Assembly (NCBI GenBank): GCA_947179485.1 | Contig: OX359250.1 | Span: forward strand, 46,473,450-46,537,449 | DNA length: 64,000 bases | Source: Allacma fusca | Taxonomy: Eukaryota; Arthropoda; Collembola; Symphypleona; Sminthuridae | Direction: 5' to 3' | In this document: positions 44,274-58,500 of the stretch, in pieces | How positions within the stretch are numbered: the stretch's first letter is position 1 | How the letters are laid out: the number at the start of each line of letters is the position of its first letter | Translations under genes and position numbers: made by a program | The notes under the pieces: generated by a model | Database searches by the model: none | Told to the model about the DNA's origin: nothing | The model's input: the letters and a program-made list of their open reading frames with translations, nothing else

Positions 44274-47200
44274 CTTACAACCAAGTTACAAAGTTTTTGG
44301 GGCAATATGAAATTCCGATTTTTGTCCCTGCCATTAACCTCCATATCACGATGATTTTCTCGTCTTTTCAAATTCTAAATCTGCATTCCAGTATGTTTCT
44401 TACAGTTTCTTAACATATTGCGTAATCTATTTCCACGATTCCTCTGTATTTGTTTGCAGTGTTCTTGGATTACATTGGCTCGGGTATTTAGGCTTTTATT
44501 CTGCTCGTGTACCGTACTACTTATGTATATAAAAATGTGCTAAAAGTTTTCTTTAACACTCGCTGATTTGCGTCCTACTAGCTAATTAATAATTTTTTAG
44601 GCTGTTGAGTCGAGGAGTCAGACGCACGGCGTGTGTGATCTTTTTTCAATCAATACTTTGGGTATAAATCAACAAATAAAATAATTTTACTCGAAAACTT
44701 GCACGGAGCGTCGTCCATGTATCTACGTCCTCCTCACAGGTCCCCCAAAGGTTGTTTTTTGTAATTTTTAGAAAAAATTACTGTATGGGTCAAAATGTCA
44801 GCAGAAAACACATCTTTGATCACCCATCAGTAATATGCGTCCATGAGTAGGCGTATATGCACACATCCAGGATGGAGGAAGTTCATTTTATGTCGCTTTC
44901 AGGTCGGGAAAACAGCATCTATAATAATTTATAAGCATAGCCATTTCATGCACAGGTGTCCGATATGAGCTAAGACATTCGCATTTCAACTAAACGGGTG
45001 ATGAATGAAGTTTTAAGTTTGTTGATGTTTTCAACTTATTTTGATAAATATTTATTTAGTTTGAAGACGGTGCTGTAAACGTTAAATATAGTGCCAATTA
45101 CTACACACAAAATGAATTCAAAACTTTGCATATTTTTAACATTAGGAAATGAAACTTTGTTATACCCCAAATTACGGACCACTTGACAAAACATGTACTT
45201 AATTCCTCCATTTTGACAAAGGAGTTTTGAGGCCGGAGGGTTTTTAATGGAAAATTCAATCATCAGGAACAGCATAATGGGAATCAATGAAAAAAATGTC
45301 GACGATTTTTTAAGTTTATTTATGTTTTAAGCGTCCTCAAACTAACGAAAGCAAATCGATTTTTGTAGAATTTTTGCAAAGTCAAAATTAAAATCATTTT
45401 CGTAAAAATTACTAATGAACCTTAACAAAAGTTTTTTATTTAAATGATACTTAGAAACCTCTTATTTCAAAATAAGATTTTAATTTTAAATATGTTTTAC
45501 TAAAATCGAATAATTAGGAAAAATGGAGGAAATTAATTAATTTTTAAGACTTTTGCATTAGTTTTGTTATATTTTACTGTTTTACGCCTCAAGATTTAAT
45601 ATTTCTCTTCTATGGACTAGGGGTGGAGTATACTGTACAAGGTGCTGCAAAACCTTCCCCCTCATCAGCCCATGTAAACATATATTCGGTTCCCATTATG
45701 TAGAAATATTTTTCCCAGATTTTAATCCATTCCACTCGATATCAAAATTCATGGGGATTCATTTGAGTTGAGACCATTTCATCTTCTTAAGTCAACATTT
45801 GCGCCCTGTGAGAATCAAGAATGGGGCCGAATTGATTGGATGAAATAATTTATTCCCACTAACGTCCACAGATTTATTCAGCCACCCTCTTATTTTCGTG
45901 TGAAAAATGTATGCAAGAATGATGGCACCTCCGGGATAAAGTATGAGTAGGATTCAAGAAAATAAATCTTATTATACTTTCCAAGTGGAAGTTTTTTCAC
46001 GTTCAGTTTATAACAAGTTTTTTTAAAAAATGTTTCTTTTAAAAATGATACACAAAGTAGTGTTTGCATTATTCGGTCTTCACAATGCTGAATCTCTGCT
46101 GATACATATATCTGTACAATACATATAATTTATATTTGCAGTTTTATTCATACCATGCTTTTAATATTGTTTGTCAGTAAAATGGGAAATTGTTTCCCAG
46201 AAGGTTCCTCCTCAAATTAAAATCATAAATTATGAAACGTTATTAAAATTTCAACATCCACGTTTTCCATATCTATTTCCATTATTTGGAAACTATCACG
46301 TCGATCTAATCATAATATATTAGTACTACATTGCGGTACTTAGTTAAGTACATTACTACATACTACCAATGATATATACATACGTACAATTTCTTCCCTG
46401 CAATAGTATATAATATATAGCTGTTTCTCATTGTTTACCCTAACTTGTTTTCAGTTACCCCAGGCGGCCTTAACATTCAATAGGCATTCGCTTAATGTAC
46501 TTAAGTCCTCTACTACCCACAAAATCCCGGATGGGTATCTAAATAATGATTTGTGGCAAACAAAAACAATGTTACACATTCGGAGGCTGCTAACCAATCC
46601 ACCTATCTACCTTATATCTATCTGACATTGTAGCTACTGTACATCCTCTAAACTGATTCCTCGTAAATTTTACGTACGTGTAGTAAACGTGTAACTTCTG
46701 TAGTATTTAATTGGTTCTTAAAAGTTGAAAGAGTATACAATCCTTTTGTTGACGAGGAAGTAAGTATTTACAATATACGACACCGAAAGACAATAGCACT
46801 CAATGCAGCTGGCTGATAACTTCTAGCCAATATATTAGCCAAATCTGTCATGTACATACATAATAATAATTTTTTTATTATTATTAAATGTTCAGCTCTT
46901 TTTTCGCTTGTTAGTATTCATGCAACATTTAAAGTGCCTTTTAACATTGTAGAGATCATCGAGTCCAGCAACTACTATACGATGATATTGTGGCCATTTT
47001 ATCACTGTTATGTGTACTATGTACTTACACTGTAATGTTAGTTCCTTAGGTGCTTTCAGTATTAGCATTAGTAACTTGTTTGATAATGAAGATGAGCAAG
47101 TTTTGCAGACTTTTCACATTACCCGTTTACTCATGTTCTCAACTAATTACCGTTTCGACCTTAGTCTACAAAGCATTTGTCGGGGCTTTAAAATACGAAT

Positions 47201-49546
47201 CTTGATTCCGACCCTGAAAATAAGACTGCAGGAAATCCCAAGTTTGTTAAAACAGATGCTTTAACAATTACTGCGATGACACATCATTGCTGGGAGTTTA
47301 CCAGACTGGATTCCTGGATGTGAGGTTCAAGAGAAACCAGGAAAACAACTACAGAAGACAGGACGTCAAACTACTTAAATACCTTCACACCGTGAGTGCA
47401 ATACAAACTATAAATAATATAACTTATTAACAATTTTATTATAAATCCAGTCCGAAAACCATATGATGATTGACTATGTTCGCAAACCAGAAGCATGCAG
47501 GGGAAAGTAATTCGAAATTATAAGAAGGCTCACAGCCATTTAATAAACTCATTGGTAGGAAGGAGGAAATCAAAAATTAAAGAACACTGGCTTCATGCAA
47601 TGATTTATTGAAAATAACATCATCCATTGTTTTGCCTCCTCAACGACATCAAGATACGCGTTAGGACAGCTACAATAACTTGCAACATAAACAATAATAA
47701 TAATTATTATACAATGGATTTGCATGCATTTAGGATTAATATTTAAAATGAAGGTATATAGTAATAATGCGAGTAATTTCCATGTCTTCACTTTATAATT
47801 CACTTTGACATTACACAACAACGCGAACCGAGTAGGACTAATTTCGCTTGGATAAAACATATTCACGGTTATAATATCCGTGCAATTTTATGGTTACCAC
47901 AGTAATAAAGTTATGACGATTGGAAAACACAAGCTGTACTACGCAAGCTTGACTTATTTTTAATAAAATTGTGTATGCAGTCAGTCGTGGGAACTACAGC
48001 TAAAATCATATTAATTCTGCAAATTCGCTCAATTTGGCTTGGTTTAAAATGCATACATAATTAAAAGGTAACAAAAAAAGAATGATCTCCATTCCTATTA
48101 AATATAGTGTGTTTGTGTGAGTGTATGTTTAATGTACTTGCTTAAAAGACTCAGACTCCTCAGACTGCAAATAATACTAAATTACCAATGATTTTGAATT
48201 CATATTCTTAGATTGGAACACGCGTTTGACTAACTGTAGTGCCGACTTGCCGACCAAAACATTCGACGAAAAGGAGAACTAGTAGTATCAGTAATTATCT
48301 ATTGACTTTTAACACACCGACTCATTTCACAATATCACATTGTTGGATAATACGCAAAACCCTGAAAAGCGCTAAAAAGTAAAGTAACAAGTAACACCCA
48401 ACACTGTCTATTAAACAGGAAAATGTGGAACTTGACACGGTGAACAGGTAAACTCAGAAATTTTCCCAAAAAGCGTAGGCTGGGTCATTACTCACTGTCA
48501 TTTCTAACAATGTAAATATAATTAATAAAATACCATAACACAGCAAGCGATGACATCCTTCGACTACGGCACAGAGGTGAGAAACCATTTGCAAAGAAAA
48601 ACACTACACTGAAATAAATTAGACGGTAAACAATGATAAATTGCTGCTTTGCTATTCGTAAAGGATCTTCAGCGAGCTGATAACTAAAGATACAATAATA
48701 TGCGACACCTCCTGAATTCGGGTATATTAAAATATACTAGATATAAAAATAAATACAATAATGAAAATATTTTATATCATTAACTAAACATTCCAGCAGT
48801 TGCAATAAAATTAGTATTGACACCACCCTACCATATCTGCTCTTGCAATATACTACTTAAGGAAAAACGCAAAGTAGAGGAATCCGAAAAAAAAAATCAA
48901 ATCAGAGGAGAAAGAACTCTGCGAACTACATACGTAGATACGCCAACATTATCACGTGTGCATCGTTACTTTATTTTTTACTGGCGACTCCCTCTCTTCT
49001 TTCTACAAGCTGTTTCTACTAGACTGTTTCGTCGACTTACACCAGCAAAACAATAAATGATGAATGACACAATGCAAATGCCAACGAAGATGGTATAAGT
49101 CAAAAAATCAACTGATTTTGAGTTTTAATCCCGCTTGTTGTAAAGTCGAATAAATAGAAACAAGAACACCAGCAAGGTGTGTAGCGTAAACAAGACGTAA
49201 AACAAAAAGCGCTTGGTTCTGGTTCTTGAAATTATAGAAATACTGCTATCATCCAAGAATGTGTCAATTGTTGTAACCATTTTATGTTGATCAATGCGGT
49301 CACATATATCACTCCGTCAATCCTCAAGGTCTCATGCTTGTAAGTCTTAAAATATCTTGGAATTTAAAATCAAGATCAATTAAAATAAATCTATAATATT
49401 AAGACCACTACTAATGTATTCAAACCTAGACTAATTTCAGGCGAAATTCGGCGAGACTTATTCGTAAAGTGAACGTAATGTGGCGCGGCAAAACGTGGAT
49501 GTGAATAAATAGGTTCTAACAAGGACGATCGTTTTCGTAACTAGGT
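44274..49546. other. intergenic region
   Basis: No gene is recognised. A diverged dispersed repeat lies at 44722-45010 and is listed separately. The 3' UTR of the minus-strand PACS gene presumably occupies the right end; TTTATT at 48970-48975 is one possible poly(A) signal. Confidence 0.4.
44722..45010. repeat. diverged dispersed repeat, copy 1
   Basis: It aligns colinearly with 63480-63775. Shared blocks in order are GGTCCCCCAAA..TTGTT, TTAC.GTATGGGT, TGATCAC, CCAGGATGG.GGAAG.TCATTTTA and ATTTATA.GC. It starts 450 bp to the right of the hAT-like element. Confidence 0.6.
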
Positions 49547-52500
49547 TCACACGGAAGATAAGTCTGTCTTATTTCCGGGCGAGGTTGAGATGAGCAGTGG
49601 TAAATTCTTCACCTGACTCTGCCATTGTGCTGAAACTTGAAAGAACTTGACTCCGAGCCACTCCACGCCATCAACATACACTGTAATACGAAACCAATAC
49701 ATGACGTTAGCAAGTGCTGGAGAAGTGTAAATTATGCCTTCAAATGTAAGTAAATACAAAATAGGCTGGCCTGAACCATCGATACTTACGCTTAATTGGC
49801 ATTTGTGACTTGGCGAGACAGACGAGTCTTGAGATTCCGTCCATGCTAAGGTTTTTCACGTCAGTCTCTTTCTCTTTTTTCTTCCCCAAACGAATAACTA
49901 GTAAGAAAACAGAATGCCATGAAAATTAAAATTATTTTACACAGATAGAATCCATAGGAAAAGCATTAAATAGTAATTACTCTTCTGTTTTTTGTGCTCC
50001 TTGAGGATGTAGAAGACTGAAAGAGCATTCTCGGGAGTTCTTTGTATGGTCAGTGTACGAAAAGTGGCTTTGATGGAAGACTTGATGGTTCCTTTCCAAA
50101 AGTCAACTTGAAGTTCCAGTGGTTCCTCCCTTGGGGAATGTGGTGGTGAAGGTGGAGAGGAAGACAAATCACCAGGCTCCTGCTGATCCACTGACATGGA
50201 CGAAAAGCCTACACTCAGTCTCACTTCACTTATGAAAGGAACGAATACTTGACTGGATTCATCATTGTCTTTGTATGTAATCATGGCTTCTGCAATTGGA
50301 ACATTCACCACGAATCGACGCTCCATTGCCATTTTAGCATAGGAGAGAATACGCAGAGCCATTTCATCTGGCGAGCTACGTTCTGTAAAATCATTGAACG
50401 TCTGTCCATATTCCGGGTCTTTGTGACACAGTAGTTTCCACACCGAACCCCCAGCTGAAACAAAAAGTAAATAGTTCATAACCATCTTTCCGAAGTCTTT
50501 TATAATACGGTGTATAATACTCAACGTATCAGAACACACCATAACCAAACAATCAAATCCAGTAGTTAACTCTTTGTAATTTCAAAAATAGTTTCCAATA
50601 GTTACGTACACTACTATTAATTACCCCCTTTTTGTATCCAGCAAAAATTAGCTAACTTGTACATGCAATAGCCGCGAATTTACAAAGCATTTTCCTTAAT
50701 ATGTTAGAATTGTGTATACAGTCACAACTCGCTGAACAGAGGTAACTCACTTGTAAACGGAGAATACAGGAATGAGAAATAGCTCTGCCAATCGTGTGGG
50801 CGGGAAGACAGTTGGGTGACGAAGTTTTTGGTGATTGCATTGAGAAATGCTTCATTGCCAATAGCGACAATGGTGAGCGGGCTGGGTGCCTTTGCATTGT
50901 TATTACAAAACTTCTGTACCTTGCCGACGATATGAGGAAACGCTACTCGAAGGTCAGCTTCACTCTCAATCCCCAAAACCTTAACTCCTCGATCAGCCAA
51001 GGTAACAAAGATTCCGGGTCCAAGAGTCGACTCCAGTGAAACGAGTACCACCAAGTCTGGAAAGCCTTCATCAGCAGGAAGAACTTTAGCAACTTGATCA
51101 GAGATCGAGCCGGGTTTGGATTTACTGTACAGTCCTAAGGTATCATTAACTATTCTAGATGGAGTCGTTAACGGTAACGATGATGGCACTACTGACGACG
51201 TAGTAGCCATCGAGAAAGACGGTGACATTCCAGGAGATCGCACATTCAACTTTGGTGACTCGCCTGACTGCTGATCTGGCTCAGTCCAGGAATCCGAGTC
51301 TCTCTGCTCATCCGACGTTAGAGCTGGCTTCTCAGGTATTGCATCTAAACAGCGTAGGTCAATCAAGAGACAAAATTTAATTTAAAACGCAAAAATGTCA
51401 CAACGCACGATATATTTTTTACGACGAAACTATCCCATAGTGACCAAAAATAATCATTCAAACGAAGTAAATATCGCGTAAATAAACCTATTTTTGAGAT
51501 GCACTTTTCAGACAGATTCATTTAGCTTTGCCTCTTATCGTAATACAGATAACAACAAGTCAATGAAACTACTAACTACATAGGTATTGTCTGACGGCTG
51601 CTAATTAATTAAGACTTTCGTGATTACATACTTTGTTGTATTAAAGAACGAGAGGAAGCAAAGAACGGCGGCAAGACAGGCTTTGGAAATGAGCCCACAG
51701 ACAGCGTGTCAGCATCCGGTTCCGAGTCTTCTGACAAACCATCCAACTCGTCAAATAATTCATCAATATCAACACCGACCCCAATGGCAGGGCCTCCGCT
51801 TTTTGTTTCGCTTCGATGCCCCTCTTCTGTCGCCTTGAATTTCCGCAGTAAATTCACAATCTTCTGCTTCAAATTCTGTATTTCAAAATATTCAAGTAAA
51901 TTCAAACGTAATAATTATTACTTCAGGACCTCACAAACTAAAATGATTCCTCATCTCCGCGTTTTTTGCAACTTCAATACACACAATTATTACAGATACC
52001 TACAAAACCAATGTGAAATATAATCAACTTTACCAGCCTCATTTTGTTCAGGAAACTTAGCGTGCAGGATAAATTTGCTGCTCAGATTAGGAATTTCAAA
52101 GAATTACGTGTCTGAGACTCGTAGTTTCAGAAATGTTAGAACTCGAAGGTCACGTTACGTAATGTGTCTGTAATACACGGTTATGTGAACCTTGTGTGCT
52201 GTAATAGTAATGCATGACGCATACTGAAATCAATATTTTAACTTTTTTTTTCTAGCCTAACAAAAAACACGAGTATTTAAAAATCATTCCTTAAATTTGA
52301 GTGCGCTCTAATATTCCCTGGTCACCACAATACATCACATACGTGACCTTTGATATCTTACAACTCCGAAACTAGATGTAATAAAGAGTTTAATGTCATT
52401 ATGCAGATTATGATATATTAAAATCAAAACGTTTAAATGAAATTTATAAACATTTAAAAAAATTACTTTGGCTTTCTCGTCTGTTTCAATATTTTATTTT

Positions 52501-55500
52501 TCCCCCCGAAATTCAAAAACCGACAAAACCTGCACTAGGATGCAAATTTTAATTATTCTAGTCAAAACCGCATCAAAATCTGACAACCCAACCCAAGATA
52601 ATCCTTAAAAACCGAAAATCGGGGTTTCCCCGAACACAGTCCGATTCACCTCCTAAATTCCTCCCCCGATTGGTCCCTTAGATGGTGGTGTGTCTCTATA
52701 ACATCACTCAACCAGATTCTCAGCCGCACTGGTTTTGCATTGATGAATCTTCGTGAACACCTTTACCCTGTGCACTAAGTTTCATGAAATATAAATATTA
52801 GTGTCATCGCGTTTGCCTGTCAATATTCGATATCCAAATCGGCTAAAATCATAGACACATTGAATGAGGTATGACACACAAATTTTCGCCATTTTAAGCC
52901 ATTTTCAATCATAACTTCGGCTAACTTTCTCTAATAACGGTGGAATTGCAAAGTTTTCCACTCAGACATCACACTGCTTTGGTTCCAATTTCCAATGTAA
53001 GCTACTTAGTTACACTTATTTTTGTTCTGCTCATATGAAAAAACTGTGATTTATTTAAAATAATACAAAAGTAGCCCTTTCCAAGTTTGTATGACATTAT
53101 TTTTATTGAAGATTAAGAATGACTAATTCTCATTTTATTATCCTCAACATTTGGAATTCAGTACGACAATAATATAATTTATTACTACTCCTTAGCCTAA
53201 TGCCCAAGAGAAATCAGTAGCACGAGCACTGTTCTTCTAACTTACTTGATGATCCTAACGATTTGTGATTCCGCCTAAATTTCTAGTAGTTAATTTAGCA
53301 AAGCGATTACTGTCTAATTTAAACAGAGATGTGGAATCGGGAATTGTAAACACATTCCGTATCTTGTATTTCGTATTTTCTCACCATTTTATGGGATTTA
53401 GTATCTTGAATAAATTACTCCACGTATTTGCAAATATTTTATTTTGATACTGGAATAAATAATTACTCTGGGTATATTTGCTTTTTATATGTACTATGGA
53501 TGGAGCCCTAGTAATAATCCACAGATACAGAGTAGCGGATAACTTCCTAAGTTCCAAACCCTAGAACCTATTACGTACAAAGATCACAGTCTTAAAGAAT
53601 GAGATCAAGCTCGTCTTACTTATGAATATTTCTAGCTATGCCGTCAAGTACAAGATATTGCTCATTTTCAACCCCTTTTTCTTCCGCTTGTAAAACAGGG
53701 CTCTTGCCTGACTATCATTTAAAATACTTGAGAAATTAAAACTTTGGCACTGTATACAGGCAATTATCAGAGCCTTAGGAAATTTTCTATGAAGAATATG
53801 CACATATATACGATAACGTTACTTTACACAATTTTGAAGAATTATTTGTTTCGAAGTTATTTTGCTTTAAAAATCAGAATATAGTTCAACATTGCAGCTG
53901 ATGTAAAATAATATATTTTAAAGTTAAAACATAATTTCCTCAGTACAATTTCTAGTAAACTCAACCGCGACAGAAATATGAGAGCATTTATGAACTGATT
54001 GAAAAAGTTTAAAATAGAAACGGTTGGAAACAAAATTAACATACGTTGGTCTACGACCGTAATATGTTAATATTATTGCACTCAACAGCAAAAAAAAAAC
54101 AAAAACAAGACCTACATTCTCCGTCTTCTGTTGGTATGCGCACTGAACGAACATACGGAAATACAAAAGGACCTTACAGCTGGCAATAACATTAGTTAAT
54201 GAAGTTCCGTGACGCCCGGTTCCGATCATGGAAGTACATTGACATACAGCATGGTGGCAGTCATTCAAATTGAAACAATCAATGCTGTAGTCCTAGGAGT
54301 AAAGGACACTAACTATTAATTAGTAGGTTGGGTAGTAATTGAGTGTTTATTCATTCACTATACTAATGGTAAAATTTCCCAGCTTTTACTCAATGAAATC
54401 ACAATAATAATATTTTTATTATTCCTATCCACGAGATGTTTTTCCTTTCCTGTATGTTCGTTCAGTATGGAATGCATGGAGATGAAAAAGTGAGAGTGAA
54501 AGTTATTACTGTAGTTTGCTTTTGAGCACTATCATATTATTAGCATTGAAGTCGTAGAACGAAGCATCTTAATTTCGTTTTTAACATTATTTCCCTTTTA
54601 CAATCTACACTCACAGGTTACTTGTACAATTTACAGTCAGAGATTTATGATTTACATGACTTGTGTGAATGCACCAATAACTTTTACATCTCATTTCATA
54701 CGGTATGATGCTTAACAATTTCATTGTCAGTGGCATTTAGCTTTCGTAGTAACTAGGTCTCTTTAAATGACTTCCTCCTCCCCCCCTGTCACTGAAATAA
54801 TTTAACCCGGTTTAATAAGTGGGGTACTGTGATACTCACTGGGGGTGCTCACAAAACATCCCACTGTTGTAAAATTCTAGTAAGAATGACTCAATCCTAG
54901 GTAGGCTGGTCAACAACCTCGAAGAAAAAAAAAAGAAAAAACATAGAAGAATAGCAGTTCCGGAGCTAGTACTACTTACCCGATTATGTGGTAAGGCCTT
55001 GGAATTTTTTCTCAGGATAACATCATCGGGTGGTGAATCACTGGAATGAGATGAGAAGTCGTCCTCCTCGTCCGAGAAATCATGCCCTTGACGTGGTTTT
55101 CCTGTAGGATCCGATGAATTCGGATTGAGAGGTGATGATAATTGACGTCTTAACCCAGCTTTTAATTTGTCATCGTGTTACACGTATATTCAAGGATTGC
55201 GATCATGGTTTCGAGAACATGGACATATTTTGTTTGGGGTGAGATGCATGGGTAGTGTGTGGGAGTAGTAGCAGTAGGCAGTAGCAGTGTGGTGGTAGTC
55301 ACAGAAGTAGAAGAAGTACAAGAAGAGAAGAAGGGTAGAGCAGCAAGAGTGTAGCAATGGGTAGAATATTATGGTTGGACGAGAGAGAGAGAGAGAGAGG
55401 AAAAAATACAACAAGAGAAACAACAACCGTAACAAGTGCATAAAATAATCCAAGAGAATCCAAAGGTTTGCTTTCCTAGACTAAGAATTGTAAATATCAA

Positions 55501-58500
55501 TCTGTATATGTGATTCATTCAATTCATACAAATCTGAGCAATATGTCAACTACATATACATATTCCATATAAGTATATGCTAATGTTCCAAAAATAAAAT
55601 ACCTATTCTGTATTCAGAAACAAAATGTGAAACATCTTAAAATCAAAGATAAACAAAGTAATAATAATAAGTGTGGAGATTACTGTCCTCACTTCCTCAA
55701 TGTATAAGTATACCTACTACTACTTTCTATGCTATACATTAATAACAGTCAAATGTTACATTTAAGGGACAACTTTGTAAAACGTAACGGAAACGGTTCA
55801 TTTCTCCGTCATCGCCTTTTCCATGCCATGCTTAACAATATGCAGCATGCTACAAATAAATTATCACTAATAATTGTCCCCGCATAAAATCCCATGTTTT
55901 ATTCTCATCGATTTTTTCATTTCATTCGATGATTCTTATATTTCCACGATTGGGGCCGTAACAATAATAATTATTACAGTCTAATTCGTGAAAAGTTTTG
56001 TCTTTGAGTTTCACATGACTTTGATTTCACTCTATTTTCAAGAACTGTCCTATTTCACATTCCAAACGGACGTGGAAAGTTTCGTTTTCACTTAGTTTCA
56101 CCACGATGAAAATGATTTATTTATCGACTTTATAGTTTTCTTGAAGGAATATTAAGTTCCTATTGAGCCGATAATATTAGCGAAAGGTGACGCTAACTTT
56201 ACAAGCACGAAATAATAATTCGTTCCAGAAATTTGAGGAAACCAAAAGCGTAGTGAAAACTATATGAGATACCTATGTATATATCTGCTGTATGCTGGAC
56301 TATAAATTAGGGGATAAATTGGGGCCATTCATTCCTCATGCTTTTTTTAAATACTTTTATAATAGGAGTTGAGGGGTCCGGAACTTTGTTTGTAAAAGTA
56401 CGTCTGTTGTTGAATCTCACTACTCATTAAATTTCTTGGCTAACAAATTTCAACGGCTAGCTCTCCTATTGTATTTCTTTGCATTAGTTATGAAATTAGT
56501 ACCAACATATGTTAATAAAGTTATAAATAAATAAAGTCATGTGGTGGGAACAAAAAGGAGAGAAAATCAATGTTCACAATTGTGGTAGATTACTCCCATA
56601 ATTAATGTTTTTGTGGTAGTAAGTTTGCATACAGCCCGGTCATTTCTACAGTGTCAAGCCAAAGATAAAAGCTGATAAGCAGAATTTGTCGAATTTCACA
56701 CAGCGGTCAAGATACAAATATTTTAGTTAAGAAATAAAACTGTACATTCATTATACATTCTGCAGAGACCAAATCTACAACGAAATCTACATTAACTATA
56801 GCCTTATTTCTCATATGTCTGTAACTCAAGCAACTTTAAAGTAGTAATAATTTATTATATTAATTCCTTCACGCTACAGTATGGACAAACCACTACTAAC
56901 GTTTGAATAACTCTCCGGTCTTGAAGTTTGAGGGGGGTATGATTATCGAAAATGTGCAGGAATGACGGTGTATGTACTATGTACAGTCCCTAAATACTCC
57001 CTAGAATCAATATTTTTGACCTGCCCACTATAGGTCACCCTCGGAGTCAATTTGTTAGCCCGATTTTTTCCTTTTTTTATTTTTTAATTTTCCTTAGTAA
57101 GTTGAATATTCATATCCAGGACATTATATACATTCATTCAAAATTTAATATTTTTGAACCCCAGAGGTCTTATTAGGTCAAATTGTTTGACATGGGGTCG
57201 CGGACTAAAGTGACAATATACCGAGATTGATGCTATTTTAAATAACACCTGGCATCTACCCATTGACTCCAGTATTATCTAAATGGGAGAATTGGGTCCC
57301 AGACCTTACAATTAGCCGTGACCTCTTAAGGTAAAATTATTCAACATGGAGTCACGGAATAAGATGGCAATGTCTACCTCAAAATTTGTTTCGAAGGGGA
57401 CCGACAAGTTGAAAAGCCGGCTTCATAATTTCTGGGAGTCTATCATGTCTGTCTGTACTGTGTATGGCTGCCGAGGATCTGACTTTTGATTCTAACTCAC
57501 CCCGTATGAGTATGACTTCATCTCTTCTTCAATCCACTAAGATATGGAGATGAAGGAATTTGTGAGGTTGCACTCTCTTTGAGAGTTGTAATTGGGGAAG
57601 TGTGACTAATTTGTGACGTATATTGGCAATGATTCACAAGATGATTTGACATACATATAATTATATATGTCCTATGTCCATACACCGCAACAGTTGCTAC
57701 TCAAATCGAGAGCGTCATGGTGTAAAGACCCTTATCTCCCACTCTGACATTTGCATACCAATTCCCTTTCTATACGTAATCTGTAGCTTTAATACATTTT
57801 ATTCTCTCTCCATATGTGTTTATGTGATATATGTACATGCTTACAAAGCTGGTAGGGTAGGATGCTAAGTGTTATACTGGGTACATATACATATGTATAT
57901 GTGTGCTTTAAAATTTTACAAGTGCATGAGAAGCGAAAATGCTACGTGAGGTAGTTCGATGGACAGCACACATTGCAGGAGATGCATTCTACCTCGGTCA
58001 ATAACCATACAGATGACAAGTTTAACACACAGGCCGGTAAGTGACAATGAGTGAGTGTGTGGACTCCACACTGTGGAGGTACCACCACGCTATACGCATA
58101 TATATGCAGCTATAGCAATCGGACCAGAAAGGCTCCAATTTGTATTTAAACTACATAAAGGAGATATAGAAAATTCTGAAAGACCGTCAGGTATAACTGA
58201 ATATAAACCCCAATCAAAATTAAACAAGTTGACCTCTGGAGGTCACACATACAATTTTGGACAAAATTCAAAAATAACCTGGAAATATGTATAAATGCAA
58301 TAAATTCAGACAGTGTGGATTTTCGACTGAATGAAAATCAGAATTATTCCTTAAATTACAATTCGACGGAATAAACCCTACAAGGCTATACGGCAAATAC
58401 ATATACTAAATAGAGCAACTAATATAGATAATATTACGAAAGTACAACTTTAACTACCAGACTGTTGTACATATATATGTATTATGTACAATCAACATTC

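Noticed and set aside
53265..53447. 60-codon frame in a PACS intron
   Set aside because: Opposite strand to PACS, no resemblance to any domain, composition like surrounding intron.
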